Below are positions 8,158 to 16,588 of a stretch of DNA of 54,155 nt, piece after piece. How positions within the stretch are numbered: the stretch's first letter is position 1; every line of letters starts with the position of its first letter. Location: assembly GCA_902769585.1 (NCBI GenBank), contig CACXPT010000002.1, forward strand, positions 1-54,155, in the 5' to 3' direction. The notes under the pieces are model-generated. The model saw only the letters and a list, made by a program, of their open reading frames with translations. It ran no database searches and had not been told where the DNA came from. The position numbers and the translations under genes are program-made. This stretch comes from an uncultured bacterium (lineage in GTDB: Bacteria > Verrucomicrobiota > Kiritimatiellia > RFP12 > UBA1067).

Positions 8158-9801
8158 ATGACGATTCGGATCATTGCGGCGGACGGCGTGCGGGAGGTAA
8201 AGCTTCCCGCCGCCGGTTCCATCTCAATCGGACGCCTTCCCGAAAGCGGCTTGCGCCTGGACGCCAAGTCGGTCTCGCGCAGGCATGCCGAACTGTCGGT
8301 GAAGGACGGCGTTGTGACGCTGACTGACGTGGGCAGTTCGCACGGCACTATCCTGAACGGGGAGAAGGTCGCGCCGGGCAAGGGCGTACGGCTTGCGCCG
8401 GGCGACGAGATCCGGATCGGCGACTTCCGTCTGGTCGTGCCGCACGCCGACATGGTGGCACCCGTCCCGGCAGCGTCAGAGTCTGCTTTTTCGTCTGCCT
8501 ATGCCGACACGGCGCTGCTCTACGCGGACGGGATGCTCGCCTTGCAGAAGAAGATCCACGCCATAATCCTCTCGCGCCTCAACGCGGGCGCGAAGGCTGC
8601 TAACCTCGCCGCCGACAAGGATTTGGCGCAACGGGCTGAGAAGTGCCTGGACGAGGTGCTGCGCGAACTCCGCCATGAAATCCCCGAAACGGTCGACCCT
8701 GTCCTTTTCCGGCAGGCGCTTGTCGACGAGCTCCTCGGGTACGGCCCCATTGCGCCGATGCTCCGCGACCCGGCCGTTTCCGAAATAATGGTGAACGGTC
8801 CAGATCGCGTGTTCGTAGAATCGAAAGGCGTTCTCCACGAAACGGGCGCGCGGTTCATGAACGAGGGGCATCTCGTTCAGCTCATCAAGCGTATAGTCGA
8901 GCCGATCGGCCGTCACGTCGATGACGCAAGCCCCATGGTTGACGCGCGTCTCCCGGACGGCAGCCGCGTCAACGCCATCATCCCGCCGCTGGCGCTGGAC
9001 GGTGCTTCGCTCACCATCCGCAAGTTCGCGGACAGGAAGCTCTCGACGGACGACCTCATTTCGTTCGGGTCTATGACCGTGGAGATGGCGGCATTCCTCG
9101 CCGAGGCCGTCAGGCAGCGCCAGAACATACTGGTGTCGGGCGGCACTGGCTCGGGAAAGACGACTCTCCTCAACATCCTTTCCCAGTTCATTCCCGAGCG
9201 AGAACGCCTCGTCACGATCGAGGACTCGGCGGAACTCAAGCTCTCGCATCGCAACATCGTGCGTCTGGAGGCCCGTCCCGCGAACATCGAGGGCAAGGGC
9301 CGGGTCGCCATCCGCGACCTCGTCGTCAACGCGCTGCGCATGCGTCCGGATCGCATCATCGTCGGCGAATGCCGCGGCGCGGAGGCGCTCGACATGCTTC
9401 AGGCCATGAACACTGGTCATGACGGGTCGCTGACGACCGCCCACGCGAACAATCCGCGTGACGCGATGAGCCGTCTCGAGAACATGGTGATGATGGCGGG
9501 CTACGAGCTCCCGAGCTCGGCCATCCGCGAGCAGATCGCAAGCGCGATCAACCTCGTCGTGCAGCAGTCGCGCCTAGCGGACGGTTCGCGCAAGATCGTC
9601 AAGATCGTCGAGGTGACTGGTCGCGAAGGCGATGTCATCCAGATGCAGGACATCTTCGAGTTCCGGCAGACCGGCTTCGACGACCAGGGCCGCATCCAGG
9701 GCTACTACTCTGCAACCGGCAACATCCCGTACTTCATAGACGAACTCCGCCAGCGCGGCGTCTTGACGCTTGACATGTCCATCTTCGTGCCAAAGGTCTG
9801 A
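8158..9801 (+). CDS. cpaF: FHA-fused Tad secretion ATPase (CpaF/TadA)
   Basis: This 547-residue protein starts with an FHA domain (about 20-92: SIGR at 23-26, SVSRRHAEL at 38-46, GSSHGTILNG at 59-68), then a linker and a full CpaF-type GSPII_E ATPase. ATPase landmarks are the N-terminal GYGPIAPMLRDPAVSEIMVNGP segment, the Walker A GGTGSGKTT near 327-335, the Asp box IEDSAEL, the Walker B region PDRIIVGECRG and the His box GSLTTAHANNP. It should power pilus assembly at the inner membrane. Most CpaF proteins lack an FHA domain; here it offers a direct way for phosphothreonine to control the motor. A second, FHA-less CpaF is encoded at 42636. Confidence 0.93.
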   Translation: MTIRIIAADGVREVKLPAAGSISIGRLPESGLRLDAKSVSRRHAELSVKDGVVTLTDVGSSHGTILNGEKVAPGKGVRLAPGDEIRIGDFRLVVPHADMVAPVPAASESAFSSAYADTALLYADGMLALQKKIHAIILSRLNAGAKAANLAADKDLAQRAEKCLDEVLRELRHEIPETVDPVLFRQALVDELLGYGPIAPMLRDPAVSEIMVNGPDRVFVESKGVLHETGARFMNEGHLVQLIKRIVEPIGRHVDDASPMVDARLPDGSRVNAIIPPLALDGASLTIRKFADRKLSTDDLISFGSMTVEMAAFLAEAVRQRQNILVSGGTGSGKTTLLNILSQFIPERERLVTIEDSAELKLSHRNIVRLEARPANIEGKGRVAIRDLVVNALRMRPDRIIVGECRGAEALDMLQAMNTGHDGSLTTAHANNPRDAMSRLENMVMMAGYELPSSAIREQIASAINLVVQQSRLADGSRKIVKIVEVTGREGDVIQMQDIFEFRQTGFDDQGRIQGYYSATGNIPYFIDELRQRGVLTLDMSIFVPKV

Positions 9802-9806
9802 ACGAC

Positions 9807-10700
9807 ATGAACGGAACATACATCGCCTATGTCCTTGTTTTCCTCGCCGCGACCGGCGTCATCTACACTTTGTGGAAGACGACGGTCGAGGCGAGCACGG
9901 CCAGTTCGGCCAAGATGGACTTCGAGAACAACCTGCATGCGGACGGACGCCAGAAGACGCCGCTCGAGCGCTTCATCTCCCCTGGTGCGCTTTTCCGGCA
10001 GCGGGTCGTCGGCGCGCTTGTGCCTGGACTGCTCGTGCCGTTCGCCTTCTTTGTGGCGGGTTTCGCGAATCCGTTTTTCCTTCTCGGGTTCGGAGTCGTG
10101 TTCGCGTTCGTCGGCTGGCATGCGCCTCGGCTCTACTGGCTTTCGCGGGTAGCGAAGCGCCAGCGGCTTTTCGAGACGGAGATACTCGACCTTGCCACCG
10201 GGCTTGCCAGCGCACTGAAGGCCGGCATGGCGTTTCCGCAGGCATTGGAGCGCGTTTCGCGCCGTATGACGGGCCCTATGGCCGAAGAGCTGGCCATCCT
10301 CAGGCGCGAGTATCGCCTCGGTACGGAGATCGCGGAGTCGTTCGATCGTCTTGTCTATAGGATGCCGTGCGAGGACATGCGCCTTCTGGCGGCTTCGGTT
10401 CGCCTTACCGGAAAGACGGGCGGGTCGCTTGCCGACGTGCTCGCCGAGATGGCGGAGATGATCCGCGGGCGCCGCGACTTCGCCGAGAGGGTGAGGACGC
10501 TCACGGCGCAGGGTCGTTTCGAGGGAATGGTCCTGGGCGCGATGCCGGTCGTCGCCTTCGTCATCTTCTACCTGATCCAGCCCGACCTCATGATGTCGCT
10601 CTTCAGGTCTGTCGCCGGCTGGACGGCGCTCGGCGTCGCTGCTGTGCTCGAGGTTGTCGGATTCATTGTCATCGGGCGGCTCACGAAAATCGAGGTCTGA
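9807..10700 (+). CDS. tadB: Tad inner-membrane platform protein TadB
   Basis: This 297-residue membrane protein has an N-terminal helix (about 5-22), a helix pair (about 70-105), a cytoplasmic T2SSF domain (RLFETEILDLATGLASALKAGMAF... about 125-245, with the conserved G-x-SLADVLAEMAEMIRGRRDFAERV motif) and two C-terminal helices. It pairs with TadC to form the inner-membrane platform over CpaF. It begins six bases after the cpaF stop, so the two are translationally close. Confidence 0.9.
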   Translation: MNGTYIAYVLVFLAATGVIYTLWKTTVEASTASSAKMDFENNLHADGRQKTPLERFISPGALFRQRVVGALVPGLLVPFAFFVAGFANPFFLLGFGVVFAFVGWHAPRLYWLSRVAKRQRLFETEILDLATGLASALKAGMAFPQALERVSRRMTGPMAEELAILRREYRLGTEIAESFDRLVYRMPCEDMRLLAASVRLTGKTGGSLADVLAEMAEMIRGRRDFAERVRTLTAQGRFEGMVLGAMPVVAFVIFYLIQPDLMMSLFRSVAGWTALGVAAVLEVVGFIVIGRLTKIEV

Positions 10701-10711
10701 GGAGGAACGGC

Positions 10712-11629
10712 ATGGAATTCCGCGAAATCATCGTCTATCTGCTGATCGTCGGCGCCGCGCTGGCCATCGGGTGGCTCTTCTGCGGGGGCGAGAAGAGCAC
10801 GGTCGGAAAGGCCTTCCACGAACGCAACTATGATCGGCTCCCGACGGTGTTCAAAGCCCTCTGGAGCGCAATCCTGGCGTTCGAGACGACGATCGGGTCG
10901 ATGCTTTCCGGACTCTTCCCGAAGAAGGCGAAGCGATATGCGGAGCTGGCTGAGATTGCCGCCTTGCCGCTGACGGCCGAACGGATCTTTGCGGCGTCCG
11001 CGCTTCTCGGCGGTCTCTTTGCCATGCTTGGCTTGGCGGCGGTCGCGGCGCTCTATGTCGCAGTCCCGTCCGCATGGATCGGCTTCGCCGTCCTGATCTC
11101 CGTCGGCTTCTTCGCGGTCGGCTGGCTCTGGGCGGGACAGGATCTCGCGCATTACGCCGAGCGGCGTCAGGAGCGGCTGACGCGGGAACTTCCTTTCGCC
11201 ATTGACCTGATTGGCGGCGCTATGCGGTCTGGGCTGGACTTCGGCGCGGCCATGCGCTATTACACCAATCTTGACATGGAAGGGCCTCTGCGCGAGGAGT
11301 TTTCGCGCGTGCTGGCCGACGTTACTCTGGGGCGTCCCTTCGTTGGGGCGCTTGAGGACATGTCTGCCCGCATACGTGTAAAGTCGTTTGCGTCTTTTGT
11401 GAGCGTCGTGTCGTACGGCATGGAAATCGGTGCGCCGGTCGCCGAGTCGCTGCGCCGCCACGGCGAAGACCTTCGCAAGGCGCGGTTCAACCTGGCGGAG
11501 CGCAAGGCGGCTCGCGCGCCGGCGGTGATGATTCTGCCGCTCGTCCTTTTCGTGATGCCGTCCGTGTTCATTGTCGTGCTGACGCCAATGTTCATGCGAC
11601 TGATGCCGATGATGAGGATGGGTCACTGA
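10712..11629 (+). CDS. tadC: Tad inner-membrane platform protein TadC
   Basis: The 305-residue protein starts at ATG 10712, directly after GGAGGAACGG; a longer in-frame reading frame running back into tadB has no support. It has an N-terminal helix (about 7-24), a hydrophobic hairpin (about 90-130) and a T2SSF domain with ELPFAIDLIGGAMRSGLDFGAAM and the paired helix E-IGAPVAESLRRHGEDLRKARFNLAERKA-R-P, followed by a C-terminal hydrophobic segment (VMILPLVLFVMPSVFIVVLTP). TadB-TadC is the standard platform pair of Tad systems; the 11-base gap to tadB indicates co-transcription. Confidence 0.9.
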   Translation: MEFREIIVYLLIVGAALAIGWLFCGGEKSTVGKAFHERNYDRLPTVFKALWSAILAFETTIGSMLSGLFPKKAKRYAELAEIAALPLTAERIFAASALLGGLFAMLGLAAVAALYVAVPSAWIGFAVLISVGFFAVGWLWAGQDLAHYAERRQERLTRELPFAIDLIGGAMRSGLDFGAAMRYYTNLDMEGPLREEFSRVLADVTLGRPFVGALEDMSARIRVKSFASFVSVVSYGMEIGAPVAESLRRHGEDLRKARFNLAERKAARAPAVMILPLVLFVMPSVFIVVLTPMFMRLMPMMRMGH

Positions 11630-11648
11630 AAGTTGGAGGAAACGGAAC

Positions 11649-13403
11649 ATGGCCACGCAACTTAGAATCACCTTCACCTCCGGCGGCAATCTGGGCGAAG
11701 ATTTCTGTCTTGATCTGGATGCTCCGCGCCTGCTCGGACGTACGCACACGGCCGACGTGGTCGTGAGCTCAAAGGACGGCGACGTCTCGGGCCGGCATCT
11801 GGAGTTCGAGCCGGACGGCGCAGGGGCTGCGGTACACTGCCTCAGCAAGAACGGACTTGAGCTGAACGGGGAGAAGGTTGGAATGGACGAACGGCGTCCG
11901 CTTCGGAAGGGCGACGAGATCAGAATGGGGCTGCACGTGCGTATCCGTGTTGACAGCATCGGGCCTGCGGGCGGGGGTGGTGGTGGCGCCACGTTGAACG
12001 AGACGTTCGCCACGCGCGCTCAGGAAGCGACCGTTTCGACCGTTGCCGTTGCGGAGACCATTGCGACGCGGGGCGCCGGCGATGCAACGTTTGCAACACG
12101 TGCGGCCGAGCCATCTTTTGCCGGCTCTCTGGTCGAGACGCCGGTGGGCGATGCCAAGTCCATCGCGCCGACGGGTTTCGCGGCACGCGGGGCGACGATG
12201 AGCGACGATGCCGAGACGATGCAGGACGCAACGACCGGCGGTGCGGAGACACCTCATTCCCTGGTCCCAAGCTTCTCCGGGCAGGACTCGCCATCCTTCT
12301 CAGGCACGTCCGAAGGCGAGACGCAGGCAATGGTCACGCGAGCCGGCAACATGGACGTCATCAGGGCGATTACCGAGGAAAAGGACCGTGTGCGCCGTTT
12401 CCGCCAGCGTATGCTGACAGTCGCCGTGTTTGGGGTTCTGGCGGTTCTTGGCGCGCTTGTCTATTGGCGCTGGCCGCGTGCCGAACGATGGCTCTCGCAT
12501 CCGCAGCCGATCGCACAGCACTTTGTCAAGGATTCCGCCGGAAGGACACTGCTGTTCGTCGACTACCCGAATAACTCCCGCACGCGCACAAGTCCCCGCG
12601 CCGATGGCGGCATCGACGTCGAGACGATGACGGGCAAGTCTCGGACCGTGCCGTTCAGGCTCTCGCTGGACGTTCGCCGAGACGCCACTGAGCTGGAGCG
12701 CTCGCTTGAAAGCTCGGCGGAACGCGAGATGAAAGGTCTTGAAAAGCAGGGATACGCATTTGACCCAGCCGGTACAGATGGCGGATTCGGCTTCTTCGAA
12801 TGGGACTATCCGAAGTCGTGCGAAAGGGGCGGGACGCAACGCGGCGTGCGCTTCTGCCGACGTGAATTCACACGCTCGGACGGCGCGGGACAGTGGCACG
12901 GCGTCCTTATCTACTTCCGCAACGTCGATACGGCGTATCGGCTTCTGCGCGAGATACCCGATCCCGAATGGCCGCGTGGACAGTGGCTTCTGCGCGAAGA
13001 CCCGAATCTCGCGCTCTATGCGGGTTTTCTGTCCAAACAGTGGGAGTCGCCTGGCGCCCCGGCCCTTGCTGACTATTCCCGCCGCGAACCGGCGGCTCTC
13101 ATCAAGGCCGTCGATGCGGCATTGGAGCGCAATCTGCCGAACGAGTGGAAGGACACGGCCTTAATGATCGACGCTTTGCAGCTGGCTGGACTCAAGGGCG
13201 ACGTCGCGCTCCGCACCGAGGCGACTGCCCGGCTGGAACGTCTCAGGAAGGCCAAGCGGCTTTTCTATGACGAATGTGCATCTCGACGCGACTGTGGAGC
13301 CGGAAAAGAGGCCTTCGTGCGCTGCTGGGGAGCTTTTGGGAACGACACAGGCGACCTGCGCGGACGCCGTCTTTCGAATCCGAAAGAGTGGAGGCGCGAG
13401 TGA
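11649..13403 (+). CDS. Membrane FHA-domain protein with threonine-rich linker
   Basis: This 584-residue protein has an N-terminal FHA-like domain (about 20-105: LLGRTHTADVV, GDVSGRHLEF, SKNGLELNG), a long Gly/Ala/Thr-rich cytoplasmic linker (about 110-235), one transmembrane helix (about 258-276, LTVAVFGVLAVLGALVYW) and a roughly 300-residue extracytoplasmic region of unknown fold. The linker repeats a motif three times, ETFATR, ETIATR and ATFATR (DNA 12000-12102), which look like phosphothreonine acceptor or docking sites. The RNGT element of classical FHA domains is replaced by SKNGLELNG, so phosphopeptide affinity is uncertain. It probably links kinase signals to the Tad platform. No homologue of the periplasmic part is recognised. 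Confidence 0.8.
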   Translation: MATQLRITFTSGGNLGEDFCLDLDAPRLLGRTHTADVVVSSKDGDVSGRHLEFEPDGAGAAVHCLSKNGLELNGEKVGMDERRPLRKGDEIRMGLHVRIRVDSIGPAGGGGGGATLNETFATRAQEATVSTVAVAETIATRGAGDATFATRAAEPSFAGSLVETPVGDAKSIAPTGFAARGATMSDDAETMQDATTGGAETPHSLVPSFSGQDSPSFSGTSEGETQAMVTRAGNMDVIRAITEEKDRVRRFRQRMLTVAVFGVLAVLGALVYWRWPRAERWLSHPQPIAQHFVKDSAGRTLLFVDYPNNSRTRTSPRADGGIDVETMTGKSRTVPFRLSLDVRRDATELERSLESSAEREMKGLEKQGYAFDPAGTDGGFGFFEWDYPKSCERGGTQRGVRFCRREFTRSDGAGQWHGVLIYFRNVDTAYRLLREIPDPEWPRGQWLLREDPNLALYAGFLSKQWESPGAPALADYSRREPAALIKAVDAALERNLPNEWKDTALMIDALQLAGLKGDVALRTEATARLERLRKAKRLFYDECASRRDCGAGKEAFVRCWGAFGNDTGDLRGRRLSNPKEWRRE

Positions 13404-15733
13404 TGAAGAAGAAAACGTATATCCTTACGCTGAAATCGGGCGAAGAGACGATTGCAGAGCGCCGCTTCTCGGCCGACGACGCACCGCTTGAGATCGGCAG
13501 ATCCCATGCGTGTGCGTTGAGAACTCCCGGCGATGACCATTCGGTGAGCGGGCACCACGCGCGGCTGTTCTGGAAGTCCGGCTCGGCCTGGATCGAGGAT
13601 GCGGGCAGCCGCAATGGGGTCTATCGGAACGAGAAGCGGATCTCGGGCGCCGTCCGTCTCGAGCCGGGCGTCATCTATGGGGTTGGCGGCTGTTCGCTTG
13701 CCGTCGCGTCCGAGGACGGTCGCGCGGCGGCAAAGGTGCGGAAGTACCACCAGCTCAGGTTCGTCGGCGGCGACCGCGACGGCGAGACGGTCGATATCCG
13801 TCCCTCGGGCGAGGGGAGCGATGCCGCCTTTACGATCGGCCTAGATTCAAAATGCGGACTGCAGCTCTGCGACCTCATGGTCTCCCGTCGCCACGCGAGC
13901 GTCATCGTGCAGCCTGGCGGCGACTGCCACGTGCGCGACGACAACAGCCGCAACGGCACGTATGTCAACGGCGAAAAGCTCGGAACGACGCCGCGGCTTC
14001 TCAAGGATGGCGACAAGATATCCATCGCCTACTTTGACCTCCAGTTCCTCGACCGATCGAAGACCCATCCCGACCCGCATCCGCTGCGTAAGCTTGCCGT
14101 TCTCGCGGTCGTCGGAGCGGTCATTGCGGTCGGATGGTTCGTGTGGGACGTCATTGTGCCGCGTCCCACCGCCGAGGACTACCGAAAGTGCGCCATCCGC
14201 GCAGCCGTGCAGGAGGACTTTGCCCGTGCGCTTTCGTACATGGATTCGGCCGACGGCGCCCGCGACGCCTCGGCGGACAAGCCGCAGAACGATGCGCTAC
14301 GCGGGCAGATCGTGCGTTGGCGCGACACCTGCGGCGCCTGGCGGCGCGTGAACGACCTGCTCGGGAGGGAGAAAGTTCGCGATGCGCGGCTTCTGCTCGG
14401 AGAGTTGGAGGGGCCTGACTACGCCTGGACATGGAACGACACGACCGCCCGCGAGGCGCGCGAGAACGCCGTATTCTACCGGCTGTGCGTACGTGCGCTG
14501 ACGGACGCGGACGAGGCCTGCGGTCGCCTCGACGGCGCGGTCGATGCCGGCACGGCAGTCTCCGAACGTCTGGCGGAGGTGGACGCCTTCCTGGCGCAGA
14601 ACGCCAAGCGCATGGCGGAGAATGCGGCGCTTGCGGTCGTGCGCAAGCGGATGGACGCGTTGCGCGCCCGCCTCGAGACGATCCGCGAAGGCATTGCCCG
14701 CGTCACGTCGGCATTGGATGGGCTGGACGCGGAGAATCCGGATTTCCGGTCGCTTGTGGCAGCTTTCGAGGCCGTCGAGGCGGACGCGAAGCTGCCGTCT
14801 TCGGTACGCGCCTACGCGCGGCTGCTGCTGCCGGCGTGCCGTCTGTTCTGCGAGACGCAAGACTATCTCGAAAAAGAGAGGAACATGATCCGTGACCTGG
14901 AACTCACCGCCGTGCGCAAGGGCGAGAAGAGCCTGCCGCTTCCCGTGCAGGACGATTGCGCGCGCCACGCCCGGCTCTCGGACGCGCGCGCGGCGTTCCA
15001 GCGCAGGCACGAGACGATCCAGCGCGTGGCGTCCGTGCTCGTCCCCATGGTAAACTCGTTGCAGGATGGTGGCGTGCGAGAAGGCGAGAAGGGCGCTACC
15101 ATCGCCTTTGCGACTTCCCGGGGGAACTGGGACAAGGTACTGGCCTTCGACTGCTTCGGCGGACGTTTCCCGGCGGCCAGCCGGACGGATCCGAGCGGCG
15201 TCTACGACGAGATGCTCGGCATCGAGTTTGTCTATGAGAATCTCCGGGAGCTGCCGAAGCCGCCGGGCCGCCAGAACGAGACGATCCTCAACTTCAAGCC
15301 GCAGGCGTGTTTGGCGCGATCCGTGTTTCTGCAGGTGCAGACGTTCGTCCAGTACATGGAGCGACCAGAAAACGCCGAGTTCCGGGCGGGCAAGCTTGCG
15401 CAGCTCTGTGCGCTCGGCTCCGATATTCTCGCCGACCGCGCGAAGCTTGCGGCGGATCTGAAGGCCCGAGCACAGGACAAGGCGGCCAGCGAGCGTACGC
15501 GTCTGGTCGCTGGCTACTACGCCGAGTTCTTCTCCGCCGACCCGTCCTACGCCGCGTTGCGCGGGATGGAGATGTCGTTCAAGCGGCTTGTCAAGGCGAT
15601 GAACGTGTTGGCGGAGGAGTTCGAGAACGAGAACGATCCCGAGAAGCATATCCAGATCAGGAAGACCATCCTGGCTCGCGGCATCCCCGGCATGGAGATT
15701 GTCCGCAAGTGCTGGGCGGAGAGCGAGGAGTGA
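13403..15733 (+). CDS. Membrane protein with two FHA domains and a helical periplasmic region
   Basis: The 776-residue protein starts at ATG 13403, which overlaps the previous stop by one base (TGATG) and follows GGAGGCG. Two FHA domains stand in tandem: about 1-105 (EIGRSHACAL, SVSGHHARL, GSRNGVYRN) and about 110-215 (IGLDSKCGLQL, MVSRRHASV, NSRNGTYVNG). The second is the more canonical. A transmembrane helix follows (about 233-253, LAVLAVVGAVIAVGWFVW), then a long, mostly helical extracytoplasmic region rich in Ala, Glu and Arg that ends near residue 776. The topology suggests a scaffold reading phosphothreonine inside and contacting the periplasmic machine outside. It is one of four FHA proteins in the block. 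Confidence 0.85.
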   Translation: MKKKTYILTLKSGEETIAERRFSADDAPLEIGRSHACALRTPGDDHSVSGHHARLFWKSGSAWIEDAGSRNGVYRNEKRISGAVRLEPGVIYGVGGCSLAVASEDGRAAAKVRKYHQLRFVGGDRDGETVDIRPSGEGSDAAFTIGLDSKCGLQLCDLMVSRRHASVIVQPGGDCHVRDDNSRNGTYVNGEKLGTTPRLLKDGDKISIAYFDLQFLDRSKTHPDPHPLRKLAVLAVVGAVIAVGWFVWDVIVPRPTAEDYRKCAIRAAVQEDFARALSYMDSADGARDASADKPQNDALRGQIVRWRDTCGAWRRVNDLLGREKVRDARLLLGELEGPDYAWTWNDTTAREARENAVFYRLCVRALTDADEACGRLDGAVDAGTAVSERLAEVDAFLAQNAKRMAENAALAVVRKRMDALRARLETIREGIARVTSALDGLDAENPDFRSLVAAFEAVEADAKLPSSVRAYARLLLPACRLFCETQDYLEKERNMIRDLELTAVRKGEKSLPLPVQDDCARHARLSDARAAFQRRHETIQRVASVLVPMVNSLQDGGVREGEKGATIAFATSRGNWDKVLAFDCFGGRFPAASRTDPSGVYDEMLGIEFVYENLRELPKPPGRQNETILNFKPQACLARSVFLQVQTFVQYMERPENAEFRAGKLAQLCALGSDILADRAKLAADLKARAQDKAASERTRLVAGYYAEFFSADPSYAALRGMEMSFKRLVKAMNVLAEEFENENDPEKHIQIRKTILARGIPGMEIVRKCWAESEE

Positions 15734-15813
15734 GTGGAGAGTGAAGAGTTGAGAGTGGAGAGTGAAGAGTTGAGAGTGAAGAGTGAAGAGTTGATAGTGA
15801 AGAGTGGAGAGTG
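15732..15813 (+). repeat. Heptanucleotide tandem repeat upstream of the pilin promoter
   Basis: Eleven to twelve imperfect copies of a 7-bp unit (GAGTGAA, GAGTTGA or GAGTGGA) run without interruption directly after the stop of the double-FHA gene. The array ends next to the distal candidate activator site at 15812. It is too short-period and spacerless to be a CRISPR. Confidence 0.95.
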
Positions 15814-15848
15814 TCCGATTTTCGCACATGATGTGCGAAGACAGGACA
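15812..15848 (+). promoter_or_regulatory. Pair of dyad sites, candidate activator (enhancer) binding sites upstream of the pilin genes
   Basis: Sites TGTCCGATTTTCGCACA (15812-15828) and TGTGCGAAGACAGGACA (15832-15848) match the pair before cpaB; the first is identical at 13 of 17 positions to the 5654 site. Starts are 20 bp apart, and the nearer one starts 59 bp before the -24 GG, as at cpaB. The inner half-sites also form a perfect 9-bp inverted repeat around one base (15821-15839). Confidence 0.6.
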
Positions 15849-15888
15849 GAGGAAACGGAAATGAGGCTGAAAAGGCAGCAAAAAGAGG

Positions 15889-15905
15889 TTGGCACGGGAT
15901 GTGCT
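15889..15905 (+). promoter_or_regulatory. Sigma54 (-24/-12) promoter of the pilin genes
   Basis: TTGGCACGGGATGTGCT fits YTGGCACGRNNNTTGCW with one mismatch (GTGC for TTGC). GG is at 15891-15892 and GC at 15903-15904, ten bases apart. Transcription should start near 15916, upstream of the first pilin-like gene. Confidence 0.8.
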
Positions 15906-15930
15906 TATGCAAGGTTGTATGAGAAACGAA

Positions 15931-16137
15931 ATGAACAGAACGAATGAGAAAGGCTCGATCATGCTGGAGTACGTAATCGTCCTCTCGGCGATCGGCGTCG
16001 CGATTCTCTGGTTCTCGAACGTGCTGTTCTACACCGGGTTCACCCAAGGTTCCACGACGGAATGGGGACCTCTCGGGCAGCAGCTTGTCGCTTTCTACCA
16101 ACGTACTCTGGGCGGGCTTTCGCTTCCCGTCCCGTGA
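15931..16137 (+). CDS. Small Flp-type pilin-like protein
   Basis: The 68-residue product begins MNRTNEKG and continues SIMLEYVIVLSAIGVAILWF. This is a class III signal: cleavage after Gly, Glu at +5, then a 20-residue hydrophobic helix, followed by a short polar tail ending LSLPVP. I chose ATG 15931 because the other candidate, ATG 15919, would lie about three bases from the predicted sigma54 transcription start and its AAGG would not be in the message. It is probably a minor pilin, processed by the prepilin peptidase encoded at 16589, and shares its promoter with the main Flp pilin gene 68 bases downstream. Confidence 0.75.
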   Translation: MNRTNEKGSIMLEYVIVLSAIGVAILWFSNVLFYTGFTQGSTTEWGPLGQQLVAFYQRTLGGLSLPVP

Positions 16138-16204
16138 GTGTCAATGTCGTAAGGCGAAACAAACCAACCAAACCAAACACCCAAAAACCGAAAGGAACAA
16201 AACA

Positions 16205-16567
16205 ATGAACACGAACAAGAAACCCCTCAGCATCGTCGAACGCGCGAAGAAGACCTTCGTCGGCAAGATTGTCTGCCGCATTATGGGCGAAGAAAACGGT
16301 GCCGTGATGATGGAGTACGTCATCGTGGCCGTCATGATCGCCGCTGCGGTGGCGATGGGCGCTTACTTCTTCGGCAAGGACATCCTCAACATGTTCGGTG
16401 TTGCAGGCGCCGCTGCTACAGGCGACAATACGGCGGCTGAGACACAGACTACGGCGGCGAAGGCCGGTGCCGCAAGTGGACACAATGCGGCAACGACGCA
16501 CAACAAGTCCTTCCCTTCGGCAACGGATGAAGCGACTGGTGACATCAACGCCGCGGGGAACAACTAA
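16205..16567 (+). CDS. flp: Flp-type major pilin precursor
   Basis: This 120-residue precursor has a basic leader, a processing site EENG|AVMMEYVIV (Glu at +5, Tyr at +6 as in Flp pilins), a hydrophobic helix (about 34-56) and an unusually long, Ala/Thr/Asn-rich tail of about 65 residues with no obvious fold. Typical Flp pilins end soon after the helix, so the tail may be surface exposed. An unstructured A/C-rich leader (about 16150-16204, repeated AACCAA-like runs) and a clear AAAGGAAC ribosome site suggest strong translation. It is probably transcribed from the sigma54 promoter at 15889. Confidence 0.88.
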   Translation: MNTNKKPLSIVERAKKTFVGKIVCRIMGEENGAVMMEYVIVAVMIAAAVAMGAYFFGKDILNMFGVAGAAATGDNTAAETQTTAAKAGAASGHNAATTHNKSFPSATDEATGDINAAGNN

Positions 16568-16588
16568 TAATTCTAGATTGGGCATCCC

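Noticed and set aside
5752..11629. Classical type II secretion system
   Set aside because: The ATPase is CpaF-like, there are two short T2SSF proteins (TadB/TadC), CpaB and Flp pilins; GspC, GspL and GspM are absent.
15732..15813. Possible CRISPR array
   Set aside because: The unit is 7 bp with no spacers and no cas genes nearby.
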